From an uncultured Geobacteraceae bacterium (GTDB lineage Bacteria; Desulfobacterota; Desulfuromonadia; Geobacterales; Pseudopelobacteraceae): 30,770 nt of DNA. Where the stretch lies: the NCBI GenBank assembly GCA_903879825.1, contig CAIRND010000043.1:1-30770 (forward strand), written 5' to 3'. Under the pieces are notes generated by a model. The model was given only the letters and a program-made list of their open reading frames with translations, did no database searches and was not told the origin of the DNA. Of the stretch, positions 7,464 to 15,468 are shown one piece after another (position 1 is the stretch's first letter; the number at the start of each line of letters is the position of its first letter). The position numbers and the translations under genes were made by a program.

Positions 7464-8540
7464 TTGAGAATATTATTTGCCATCTGTTTTTTATTCTGCA
7501 TAACGACAACTTCGCTGGCTGCTGAGCAGGCCACGGTTGTATATGACGGGGCGGTGTTGAGTGAAGATGCCACCTGGCGTGGATCTGTACTTGTTAACGG
7601 GTACGTGGTGGTTGCTCCCCACGCTACATTACGGATTGAACCGGGGACAATTATACGTTTTGCAGCAACGGCTGCACAGCAACTTCCAAGCCTAATTGTT
7701 CAGGGTCGTATTCAGGCAGTCGGTACTCCGGAACAGCCCATTATACTGTCGTCTGGTCGGACCACACCGGTGCGTGGATCATGGGGGGGAGTCGTTTTTC
7801 TTTCGACAGAAAAACGAAATCTGCTTGAGCAGTGTCGCATTGAGTACGCTGAAACCGGGATCGATGTTCGTTCTTCGACCGTCGCTCTGAAGGACGTTTC
7901 GATCGTCAAGGCGCGGACAGCTCTGCTTTCTCATGACGGGGTTGTTCAGATTACTGGCGGCTTGGTTTCAGAGGCGGAAACCGGCATTGAAATTTATAAC
8001 AGTGAATTTGATGGCAGGGATACGGCTGTTACCTCCTGCCAGAGTGGTTTTGTGCTGAAAAAATCTGCTGTTGTTCTGACGTCGCTGAAGATTGCGAACA
8101 ATGTGAACATTGGACTTGAAGCAGAGGACTGCCGGATCAAGATTACTGGTGGGGAATTCTCCGGTAACGGTTTGGGGGCCCGAATCAAGGGTGGAGAAGG
8201 GCAGATGGTACAGTCTCGCTTTCATAAAAACAGATTGACAGCACTGCATCTCATTGGCGCTCAAATAAAAATTCAGCGGTGCCTGTTTTTAGAAAATCTG
8301 CAGGATGCGCTGCGTACGGAAGATGGTGGCGCGCTTCTTCTTAATAATGGATTCAGTTCTAATGGTGGTTATAATCTGTATAACGCCGGGCATGAGGCTG
8401 TATCCGCCCGGCTAAACTGGTGGGGAACGGTAGATCCGGTGCTGATTGAGCAAAAAATATCTGGTGCTAACCGTGATAAAAACAGTGGTGGTGCAGATGT
8501 TTTTCCCTGGTTACGCGAAAAGCCCCCGTTGATGCCGTAA
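7464..8540 (+). CDS. Secreted right-handed beta-helix (pectin-lyase-fold) protein
   Basis: This 358-residue protein starts at a TTG with a GAGGAG site 6 bases upstream. Residues 1-20 form a signal peptide (hydrophobic core LFAICFLFCIT, cleavage near SLAA). The remainder is repetitive: short strands with regularly spaced hydrophobics and Gly/Asn turns (for example GRIQAVGTPEQPIILSSG and GGEFSGNGLGARIKGGEGQ). This fits the NosD/pectin-lyase-like parallel beta-helix. It ends with the LNWWGTVDP and FPWL motifs often seen at the end of such domains. It probably acts in the periplasm or outside the cell. No catalytic residues are recognisable and the function is unknown. It is 12 bases upstream of a cysteine desulfurase and probably in one operon with it. 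Confidence 0.8.
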   Translation: MRILFAICFLFCITTTSLAAEQATVVYDGAVLSEDATWRGSVLVNGYVVVAPHATLRIEPGTIIRFAATAAQQLPSLIVQGRIQAVGTPEQPIILSSGRTTPVRGSWGGVVFLSTEKRNLLEQCRIEYAETGIDVRSSTVALKDVSIVKARTALLSHDGVVQITGGLVSEAETGIEIYNSEFDGRDTAVTSCQSGFVLKKSAVVLTSLKIANNVNIGLEAEDCRIKITGGEFSGNGLGARIKGGEGQMVQSRFHKNRLTALHLIGAQIKIQRCLFLENLQDALRTEDGGALLLNNGFSSNGGYNLYNAGHEAVSARLNWWGTVDPVLIEQKISGANRDKNSGGADVFPWLREKPPLMP

Positions 8541-8552
8541 CCAAGGAACTTT

Positions 8553-9701
8553 ATGTACTTAGATAATGCTGCCACATCATTTCCCAAACCTGAAAAAGTG
8601 TATGAAGCCGTTCTTCATGCTATGCGTGATGTGGGAGCTTCACCCGGTCGCGGCGGATATCGACAATCCCTGGAGGCGGGGCGTATTCTTTTTCAGGCAC
8701 GTGAGGCGGTCGCCAGTTTCTTTTCAATTACGGATTCGGCGAGAATTATCTTTACGCAGAATGCCACCGGAGCGCTTAATCTGGCCCTGCAAGGCACTTT
8801 GGGCGCCGGTGATCACGTTATTACGACTTCAATGGAACATAACTCACTGTTGCGCCCGCTGTATGCTCTGCGAAAAAAGGGTGTCGAACTGACGATAGTT
8901 CCCGCTGGTCCTGACGGTATCATTTCCACTGACAATGTTCGCCGTGCCGTGCAGAGTAATACGCGCATGATCGCTGTCAGTCACGTATCCAATGTATGCG
9001 GTGCTATACAGCCGATACAGCAGTTGTCCGAACTTTGTCACGATGTTGGTGCACTGTTTCTGGTTGATGCGGCACAGTCCGCTGGGCACCTGCCGGTTGA
9101 TGTTGGATGCATGGGAATTGATCTGTTGGCGGTTCCTGGTCATAAGGGATTACTAGGGCCGAGTGGAACCGGTTTGTTATACGTGGCACCACATGTACCG
9201 CTGCAGTCTGTTGTTCAGGGTGGGACCGGCACCAATTCCACTGCTGAAGATCAGCCGCATACGCTTCCTGACGGTTTTGAAGCCGGAACTCATAACATAG
9301 CCGGTATTGCCGGCTTACATGCTGGTGTTGAGTATATTTGCGAGTTGGGTCTTTCAGCCATCCATCAGCATGAAAACGCTCTTCTTTTACAGGCGGAACA
9401 CGCGCTGCAAAACATTGCCGGGGTGACCATCTATGGTCCGGCGGTTTCAGAGAAGCGCTGTTCGGTACTGTCTTTTAGTGCCCAGGGTGTTGATGCTGCG
9501 CAACTAGCTGCAGAACTTGATCATGGTTTTGATATTGCCGTTCGATCCGGGTTGCATTGCGCCCCTCTGGCTCATCGCACACTGGGCACATTACCGGGGG
9601 GCACGCTGCGTCTGAGTCCCGGTTGGTTTACGACGAGTAGAGATATTGCTTTCTTTTCTGACGCAGTTGCACAATGTATCAATAAAATTCGAAGAACGTA
9701 A
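8553..9701 (+). CDS. Class V aminotransferase, cysteine desulfurase family
   Basis: This 382-residue PLP enzyme resembles the SufS-like branch of cysteine desulfurases that is annotated simply as 'cysteine desulfurase family protein'. Visible are YLDNAATSFPKP (2-13), the EHNS motif with His96 stacking on PLP, VDAAQSAGH with Asp172, the PLP lysine Lys198 in PGHKGLLGPSGTG, and the candidate sulfur-carrying Cys336 in RSGLHCAPLAHRTLG. Such enzymes form alanine and a protein persulfide from cysteine. No SufU, IscU, thiolation or selenium gene is adjacent, so the sulfur (or selenium) acceptor is unknown. The AAGGA site is just after the preceding stop, consistent with an operon with the beta-helix gene. 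Confidence 0.88.
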   Translation: MYLDNAATSFPKPEKVYEAVLHAMRDVGASPGRGGYRQSLEAGRILFQAREAVASFFSITDSARIIFTQNATGALNLALQGTLGAGDHVITTSMEHNSLLRPLYALRKKGVELTIVPAGPDGIISTDNVRRAVQSNTRMIAVSHVSNVCGAIQPIQQLSELCHDVGALFLVDAAQSAGHLPVDVGCMGIDLLAVPGHKGLLGPSGTGLLYVAPHVPLQSVVQGGTGTNSTAEDQPHTLPDGFEAGTHNIAGIAGLHAGVEYICELGLSAIHQHENALLLQAEHALQNIAGVTIYGPAVSEKRCSVLSFSAQGVDAAQLAAELDHGFDIAVRSGLHCAPLAHRTLGTLPGGTLRLSPGWFTTSRDIAFFSDAVAQCINKIRRT

Positions 9702-9779
9702 TAATTGCAGTAACGTATGAGAAAGTAGATAGTATGTCCGGCGCCCTGCCGTTATCCTGAACATCCAGAAGAGGGAACT

Positions 9780-11096
9780 ATGAAAAACTTCATTCTCGAT
9801 ACAAACGTATTGCTTCACGATCCTCAATCACTGTTCAAGTTTCAGGACAACAACATTATTATCCCGATTACCGTTATTGAAGAGGTAGACCGTTTCAAGA
9901 AAGATATGAATGAAACAGGCCGAAATGCCCGGATGGTTTCAAGGATTCTTGATTCAATGCGTGAGAAAGGTTCCCTGGCATCCGGCGTAACCATGCCCGG
10001 TGGCGGGACACTGCGGATTGAAATGTTTACCGAAAAATATTTCAATAATCTGCCGGTTGATCTGCGGGTGGATAATGGCGATAACCGGATAATTGCTGTA
10101 GCTCAGGATGTTCGCGATCGCTACCCTGATATGGTAACTATTTTTGTGACCAAAGATTCCAATCTGCGGATTAAGGCTGATGCTATCGGACTGACAGCCG
10201 AAGATTACGAGTCGGACAAGGTCGATATTCAGGATTTGTATTCAGGAACCCGAACAATTGAGATGTCTGCTGATGCTGTTGATACCTTCTATGGTCAGGG
10301 ATGGCTAGCGGCACCGACCGGACTTGGCCCGAACGAATTTATTACCATCATCGACAGTTTAAATCCGAATCATTCGGCTATCTGTCGCCACGATCCCGAC
10401 AATGCCCGTATTGTCCCCGTGCGCAAGGTGCCTAAAGAGGGAATATGGAGTCTTTTTCCGCGCAACAGAGAGCAGTCGTTTGCCCTTGATGTGCTGATGG
10501 ATGATTCAATTAAGCTGGTGACGCTGGTAGGCAAGGCAGGTACCGGCAAGACGCTGCTGGCTATTGCTGCCGGTCTTCATAAAACAGCCGAAGAAAATAT
10601 CTATAATCGTTTACTCGTTTCGCGTCCGGTTTTTCCTATGGGTAAAGACCTTGGTTTCCTGCCAGGCGACATTGAAGAAAAATTGACCCCGTGGATGCAG
10701 CCAATCTTTGACAATGTTGAGTTGCTCATCTCCGGACACGAGTCTGAAAAACGACACAGTAAAGGTTATAAAGAATTGATGGCAATGGGACTTCTCGATA
10801 TCGAACCACTGACCTATATTCGAGGTCGTTCGATCCCGAATCAGTACCTGATCGTTGATGAGGCCCAGAACCTGACTCCACACGAAATCAAAACTATTGT
10901 GACCAGAGTCGGTGAAGGAACCAAGATCGTATTAACCGGTGACCCGTACCAGATTGATAATCCTTATGTCGATTCATCCAGTAACGGCCTGACCTACCTC
11001 GTTGAAAAATTCAAGGGGGAACGAATTGCCGCACATGTTACCCTAACGAAGGGTGAACGATCGGAACTGGCTGAACTGGCTGCAAATTTATTGTAA
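9780..11096 (+). CDS. PhoH family protein with N-terminal PIN domain (YlaK type)
   Basis: This 438-residue protein has two domains. The PIN nuclease domain (1-135) keeps its acidic residues (Asp7 in ILDTNV, Glu34-35, Asp98/101 in DNGDNR, Asp126 in TKDSN). The PhoH ATPase domain (about 230-438) has Walker A GKAGTGKT (251-258), the RPVFPMGKDLGFLPGD motif, and Walker B YLIVDEAQN (356-364) followed by LTGDPYQID. PIN-PhoH proteins are thought to be RNA helicase/ribonucleases; the role here is not determined. AGAGGGA precedes the ATG. A palindromic repeat separates it from tsaD. Confidence 0.93.
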   Translation: MKNFILDTNVLLHDPQSLFKFQDNNIIIPITVIEEVDRFKKDMNETGRNARMVSRILDSMREKGSLASGVTMPGGGTLRIEMFTEKYFNNLPVDLRVDNGDNRIIAVAQDVRDRYPDMVTIFVTKDSNLRIKADAIGLTAEDYESDKVDIQDLYSGTRTIEMSADAVDTFYGQGWLAAPTGLGPNEFITIIDSLNPNHSAICRHDPDNARIVPVRKVPKEGIWSLFPRNREQSFALDVLMDDSIKLVTLVGKAGTGKTLLAIAAGLHKTAEENIYNRLLVSRPVFPMGKDLGFLPGDIEEKLTPWMQPIFDNVELLISGHESEKRHSKGYKELMAMGLLDIEPLTYIRGRSIPNQYLIVDEAQNLTPHEIKTIVTRVGEGTKIVLTGDPYQIDNPYVDSSSNGLTYLVEKFKGERIAAHVTLTKGERSELAELAANLL

Positions 11097-11105
11097 AATA
11101 AACAA

Positions 11106-11183
11106 ACCACCGCGGAGGTACGGAGATACGGAGGAAAACCCATTTTGACTCTGTTGTTCTCCGTGCCTCCGTGTCTCCGTGGT
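11106..11183. repeat. Palindromic element built from 8-bp CGGAG tandem units
   Basis: The left arm contains three 8-bp units, CGGAGGTA, CGGAGATA and CGGAGGAA (11113-11136). The right arm contains their inverted equivalents, TCTCCGTG, CCTCCGTG and TCTCCGTG (11158-11181). The arms begin with ACCAC and end with GTGGT. The transcript could fold into a long imperfect hairpin with a roughly 20-base loop. It resembles the ACCACGGAGACACGGAG-type intergenic repeats found dispersed in many bacterial genomes. Only this copy is in the window. It may act as a hairpin between phoH and tsaD. Confidence 0.8.
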
Positions 11184-11199
11184 AAGGCACTGTGATAGA

Positions 11200-12219
11200 A
11201 TGATTGTACTCGCCATTGAAACATCATGTGATGAAACGGCCGCTGCAGTTGTAAAAGATGGCCGTGAAATCCTTTCCTCTGTTATCTCTTCCCAGATTGC
11301 TATTCATGCTGCATATGGTGGCGTTGTCCCGGAAATTGCGTCGCGCGCCCATCTTCAATCAATTGCGCCGGTTATCAGCCAGGCGCTTCATGATGCTGGT
11401 ATCGGCATGGAAGATCTTGAAGGAGTAGCTGTTACCCGTGGTCCCGGTTTATCAGGGGCACTTCTTGTCGGTTTTTCAGCCGCAAAAGCCATTGCTGCCG
11501 CACGAAAAATACCTTTTGTTGGCGTACATCATATTGAAGGTCATCTGTTTGCACCCTATCTGGAGCGGGAAGTGGCTTTTCCTTTTCTGGCTCTGGTTGT
11601 CTCCGGTGGGCACACTCATCTATATCTTGTCGAAGGTTTTGGTCGCTATACCACTCTTGGCAGAACCATCGATGATGCTGCCGGTGAGGCATATGACAAG
11701 TGCGCCAAAATAATGGGGATGCAATATCCCGGCGGAGTGTTGATTGACCGGATGGCTCAGAACGGTGATCCTGCTGCGATTCGTTTGCCGAGGCCGCTGC
11801 TGCGTGACGGTACGCTCAACTTTAGTTTCAGTGGTTTAAAGACGGCGGTGCTGCAGCAGACAATAAAAACTCCCGTTTCCATTCCAAGCCAGGCAGCAGA
11901 CGATCTGTGCGCTTCTTTTCAGGAGGCTGTCTGTCATGTCCTCGCAGCAAAAACTGAAGCTGCCATCAGGCAAACTGATTCTGTCCGCCTTGTTGTCGCA
12001 GGAGGTGTCGCCTGCAACAGCGGCTTGCGCCTTCGTATGGCGGCACTGTGCAATCAAATGGGAGTCGAACTCTCCATCCCGCATCCGTCCCTGTGTGGCG
12101 ACAATGCGGCCATGCTTGCTGTGCCTGGTGATTATTATCTTTCTCATGGTTTGATATCTGCGTTTTCGCAGGATGTCACCGCCACATGGGATATGGACAG
12201 CATAAAGGATCTATTATAA
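11200..12219 (+). CDS. tsaD: tRNA N6-adenosine threonylcarbamoyltransferase
   Basis: This 339-residue protein transfers the threonylcarbamoyl group from TC-AMP to A37 of ANN-decoding tRNAs. It has the ASKHA-fold signatures IETSCDETAAAVV (6-18), the iron/metal-binding His111 and His115 in HHIEGHLF, VVSGGHTHL (133-141), GEAYDK (162-167), and the VVAGGVACNSGLR nucleotide loop. The ATG at 11200 is chosen because it gives the family N-terminus MIVLAIETSCDE. An in-frame GTG at 11179 would add seven atypical residues coded by the palindromic repeat. The Shine-Dalgarno sequence is weak. The stop overlaps the rsmA start (TAATG), and a TsaC-like gene is two genes downstream. Confidence 0.95.
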   Translation: MIVLAIETSCDETAAAVVKDGREILSSVISSQIAIHAAYGGVVPEIASRAHLQSIAPVISQALHDAGIGMEDLEGVAVTRGPGLSGALLVGFSAAKAIAAARKIPFVGVHHIEGHLFAPYLEREVAFPFLALVVSGGHTHLYLVEGFGRYTTLGRTIDDAAGEAYDKCAKIMGMQYPGGVLIDRMAQNGDPAAIRLPRPLLRDGTLNFSFSGLKTAVLQQTIKTPVSIPSQAADDLCASFQEAVCHVLAAKTEAAIRQTDSVRLVVAGGVACNSGLRLRMAALCNQMGVELSIPHPSLCGDNAAMLAVPGDYYLSHGLISAFSQDVTATWDMDSIKDLL

Positions 12220-13061
12220 TGAGCGCTACCCGTCGCCCCCTAAAATCACTTGGACAGAACTTTCTCGTTGATGGCAATGTAATCGATAAAATCATACATG
12301 CTGCCGCTATCCAGCCTGACCAGCCCGTGCTCGAAATTGGACCGGGACGGGGGGCTCTGACCGGACACCTTGCCGAGCGTTCCATGCAGCTAGTACTGAT
12401 CGAATTCGACCACGCGTTGGCGGCCTGGCATCAAGATCAGTTGAAAGATAACCCGTGTGTCACGGTCATTGACGGCGATGTGTTGAAAGTAGATCTGGAT
12501 GCGCTTCTCTCTCAAACTCCTCAAAAATGGAACGTTGTTGCCAACCTTCCCTATAATATTTCGACCGAAGTCCTGTTTCGATTATACGATGTCCATGATC
12601 GGTTGGCACGTATGACGCTTATGCTGCAAAAAGAGGTTGGTGACCGTTTGGCCGCACCACCCGATTGTTCGGCCTATGGTGTGACAACCGTGCTGCTTGG
12701 ACTGTGGTTTGATATCAGTCGGGCTTTCGTCGTGCACCCTGGATCTTTTCATCCAAGCCCAAAAGTGGATTCTGTGGTGTTAAACTTTATTCCCCGTTCT
12801 GAAGCGCGAGCCGAAGTCGGAGACGAAAACGTATTCCGAAGCGTTGTGAAAAGTGCCTTTGCCATGCGGCGTAAGACACTGATAAACTGCCTTAAATCTG
12901 CTGAATTCGCCAAACAAATTGATTGTAACGAATTGTTGGAAGCGTGCTCAATTGATGGTCGCAGGCGAGGTGAGACACTCTCCTTGGAAGAATTTGCCGT
13001 ATTGTCGTGCTGGGTGACAAAAAAGTTACAAGCCTTGTCAGAAAAGGCTGCTTCGAAATGA
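12219..13061 (+). CDS. rsmA: 16S rRNA (adenine1518-N6/adenine1519-N6)-dimethyltransferase
   Basis: This 280-residue KsgA/RsmA protein dimethylates two adenines in helix 45 of 16S rRNA during 30S maturation. Motifs are LGQNFL (11-16), the SAM-binding EIGPGRGALT (39-48), an acidic residue in IEFD that holds the ribose, and the NLPYNIS catalytic motif (109-115). HPGSFHPSPKVDS marks the C-terminal region. The ATG at 12219 overlaps the tsaD stop by one base and has an AAAGGA site 10 bases upstream. An in-frame ATG at 12186 inside tsaD is less likely because it adds eleven non-family residues. Confidence 0.95.
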   Translation: MSATRRPLKSLGQNFLVDGNVIDKIIHAAAIQPDQPVLEIGPGRGALTGHLAERSMQLVLIEFDHALAAWHQDQLKDNPCVTVIDGDVLKVDLDALLSQTPQKWNVVANLPYNISTEVLFRLYDVHDRLARMTLMLQKEVGDRLAAPPDCSAYGVTTVLLGLWFDISRAFVVHPGSFHPSPKVDSVVLNFIPRSEARAEVGDENVFRSVVKSAFAMRRKTLINCLKSAEFAKQIDCNELLEACSIDGRRRGETLSLEEFAVLSCWVTKKLQALSEKAASK

Positions 13062-13111
13062 CGAAAACATTGAATATTTAAATGTGAAATCTCCATGTAA
13101 GGATTGCTGCC

Positions 13112-13720
13112 ATGATACTGGAAATTAACGCCGACTTTCCACAACCTCACCAGATTTCACGGGTGGTTGAAAGCCTTAAGGACGGTCGGGTAATCGCGTA
13201 CCCGACCGACACTACCTATGGTATTGGATGCTCAATATTTTGCAAAAAAAGTATTGAACGAATCTATCAGATGAAACAGCGTGATCGTCGTAAGCCCTTC
13301 TCGGTTATCTGCTCATCGTTGTCAGAAATATCCCAGTATGCGCGGGTAAGTAATTCTGCTTTCAAAATTATAAAACGATATCTTCCAGGGCCATATACCT
13401 TTGTATTTGAAGCAACACGTGAAGTTCCAGATCTGCTTCTGACCCGTCAGAAGACGGTTGGCATCCGTATTCCTGATAACAAAATTTGCTCCGATCTCGT
13501 TTCCGCTCTGGGCAACCCGATTATAACCACCAGTGCTAATCTTTCCGGGGAAGAGCCGGAAGGAGACCCACGCAGAATTGCCGACACCTTTGGAACTCAG
13601 CTTGATTTTATTATTGATGGTGGAATACTGACAACGGATGTCAGCTCTGTTGTCAGCTTGATAGGTGCAATACCTGAGGTCTTACGAGTTGGAATTGGCG
13701 ATGTTTCGTGGTGTAAATAA
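13112..13720 (+). CDS. L-threonylcarbamoyladenylate synthase family protein (TsaC/Sua5/YciO)
   Basis: This 202-residue YrdC-domain protein probably makes threonylcarbamoyl-AMP from threonine, bicarbonate and ATP, the substrate for TsaD. YPTDTTYGIG (30-39) is the family signature. By overall sequence it resembles the YciO branch. However, it keeps Lys54-Gln55-Arg56 and Ser141-Ala142-Asn143, which correspond to the KxR and SxN motifs of active TsaC; as I recall it, E. coli YciO lacks the KxR motif. With tsaD two genes upstream, a true TC-AMP synthase is plausible, but a YciO-like role cannot be excluded. The gap to rsmA is 50 bases. Confidence 0.85.
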   Translation: MILEINADFPQPHQISRVVESLKDGRVIAYPTDTTYGIGCSIFCKKSIERIYQMKQRDRRKPFSVICSSLSEISQYARVSNSAFKIIKRYLPGPYTFVFEATREVPDLLLTRQKTVGIRIPDNKICSDLVSALGNPIITTSANLSGEEPEGDPRRIADTFGTQLDFIIDGGILTTDVSSVVSLIGAIPEVLRVGIGDVSWCK

Positions 13721-13736
13721 TTAATGGAGGTCTGGT

Positions 13737-14102
13737 GTGCGAAAACGTACCGTCAGAAATGGCATGCGCCTTGTTATGGCGGCTATGATATTGATTGTCT
13801 TGGCTAGTTTTTATCACGTACAGCTGTCAGATTTGTTCTTAATGTCATCAACGGCGGAAAGCCGCTTTTATCGTCTCGGAATGTTTTGGGCAGCAGCAAT
13901 CGGTGGTTACGGTATTGTGGTGACTGTCTTCGGTTTTGTACTATCGCCAATAAAAAACGATATCCCTATTCGCCTTCTGCCGCTTTTTATTGGCGTTTCA
14001 ACCATGATATTTCTTTTCTTTTATCTGCTTTCATCTTCAATTGAAGCTCCATCCAGATATGAACAGCGACGACTGCGACCGGGTGAAACGATCACCATCT
14101 GA
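13737..14102 (+). CDS. Small membrane protein of unknown function
   Basis: This 121-residue protein starts at GTG with a strong TGGAGG site six bases upstream. It appears to have three transmembrane segments: about 11-28 (LVMAAMILIVLASF), 47-69 (LGMFWAAAIGGYGIVVTVFGFVL) and 79-100 (LLPLFIGVSTMIFLFFYLLSS). The N-terminus is positively charged (RKRTVRNGMR) and the C-terminus is basic and hydrophilic, ending PGETITI. I do not recognise the family. It is sandwiched between the tsaC-like gene (16 bases) and the YihY gene (about 44 bases), so it is probably co-transcribed, but this does not reveal its function. Confidence 0.7.
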   Translation: MRKRTVRNGMRLVMAAMILIVLASFYHVQLSDLFLMSSTAESRFYRLGMFWAAAIGGYGIVVTVFGFVLSPIKNDIPIRLLPLFIGVSTMIFLFFYLLSSSIEAPSRYEQRRLRPGETITI

Positions 14103-14146
14103 CGAACGTCAGAGCCAAGTGAATTGAAATGCGGCGAGGCATAATC

Positions 14147-15439
14147 ATGCAGACACAGAAATTCCCTGACATGTTACAAACTGATTCACCTGAGAAATGG
14201 CGCGGCCTGAAAGGTCGGTTGTTTTCAATGCTTCAGTTTATGTATGTAATTGTGGCCAATTTCACTATCCATCAGGGACAACTGCGCGCGGCAGCGCTCA
14301 CATATACCACGGTTTTGTCACTGGTCCCGTTTTTGGCTATCGCATTCTCCGTGCTTAAAGGACTTGGTGCGCAAAATGCCCTGCAACCGCTTCTGCAGCA
14401 GATTGCCGGTGATTCTGAGGAAACTATAAACCGATTGGTCGCATATGTTAATAATACCAATATGAAATCCATGGGCGCAATTGGCCTTGTGATGCTTATC
14501 GTGACTGTTGTCTCTCTGATGGGAAACATTGAGGAGGCATTTAATGCAGTGTGGGGAGTGCGAGAGACCCGGTCACTTCAGCGTCGTTTCAGTGATTACT
14601 TGTCGGTTGTTATTGTTGGCCCGATTCTGCTGCTTGCTGCAACCAGTATGACCTCCTCTTTACAGAGTCAGTGGATGCTTCAATGGTTAATCCAGCATAC
14701 CTATCTTGGCGATGCTATCCTGCTGCTATTTCGTTTGTTGCCGTATCTCAGTGTCTGGATTGCCATGGTATTTCTGTATATTTTTATTCCTAATACCAGG
14801 ATTCGTTTTGCGTCTGCCGTCACCGGTGGTGTTATTGCAGGTACCGCCTGGCAGTTGGCGCAGTGGGGCTATTTCCACTTTCAGGTTGGCGTTGCAAACT
14901 ATAACGCGATCTATGGCACTTTGGCGGCTGTTCCTGTCTTTCTTGTCTGGATCTACACAAGCTGGTTGATTGTTCTCTTCGGGTTGGAAATTGTATGCGT
15001 CCACCAACATCGTAACGGTGTCTTGCCGGGAAGCAGCGCTCTCCGGTTGACGGTTACAGCACGCGAAGAGCTTGCTGTTGCACTGCTGGTACAGGTGAAT
15101 CACCATTTTCAGCACAGTGCTGTTCCGCCCTCGGCCCAGTATCTTGCTGATCAGCTTAATGTCGCGCTCTTAACACTTGAAACTATTTTTGATGAGCTGC
15201 AGCAACTGGGCTATCTTGTTGCGACATCGGGAAGCGAATCCGGTTGGCTACCGGCGCGGGATCCGTCTGAAGTTTTCGTGTGTGATGTTATCGAGGCACT
15301 ACGTGGTATTTCTGTACTTCAGCTAACAACTCCGGTTCTTAAAGCTGCCGGGGAAGTTGTGCGCCAGGGGTGGAACAGCAGTCGAGCCAGCCTTGATGGC
15401 ATGTCGGTTCGCGACCTGTTGAAGAAGTCAAAACCGTAA
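14147..15439 (+). CDS. YihY/virulence-factor BrkB family membrane protein
   Basis: This 430-residue inner-membrane protein belongs to the YihY (formerly 'ribonuclease BN', a misnomer) family. The first part (about 30-285) has six hydrophobic segments and the family motifs RAAALTYTTVLSLVPFLA, GNIEEAFNAVWGV and NYNAIYGTLAAVPVFLVWIY. A cytoplasmic C-terminal tail (about 300-430) resembles a winged helix (LADQLNVALLTLETIFDELQQLGYL), which is common in the longer family members. The molecular function is not established. A GAGG site precedes the ATG at 14147 by 7 bases; an in-frame ATG at 14129 lacks a good site. Confidence 0.85.
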   Translation: MQTQKFPDMLQTDSPEKWRGLKGRLFSMLQFMYVIVANFTIHQGQLRAAALTYTTVLSLVPFLAIAFSVLKGLGAQNALQPLLQQIAGDSEETINRLVAYVNNTNMKSMGAIGLVMLIVTVVSLMGNIEEAFNAVWGVRETRSLQRRFSDYLSVVIVGPILLLAATSMTSSLQSQWMLQWLIQHTYLGDAILLLFRLLPYLSVWIAMVFLYIFIPNTRIRFASAVTGGVIAGTAWQLAQWGYFHFQVGVANYNAIYGTLAAVPVFLVWIYTSWLIVLFGLEIVCVHQHRNGVLPGSSALRLTVTAREELAVALLVQVNHHFQHSAVPPSAQYLADQLNVALLTLETIFDELQQLGYLVATSGSESGWLPARDPSEVFVCDVIEALRGISVLQLTTPVLKAAGEVVRQGWNSSRASLDGMSVRDLLKKSKP

Positions 15440-15468
15440 AAATATTCAGCAAGAACGGGGAATACGTG

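Noticed and set aside
11106..11183. The CGGAG repeats as a CRISPR array
   Set aside because: The units are 8 bp, directly adjacent without spacers, and arranged as an inverted repeat.
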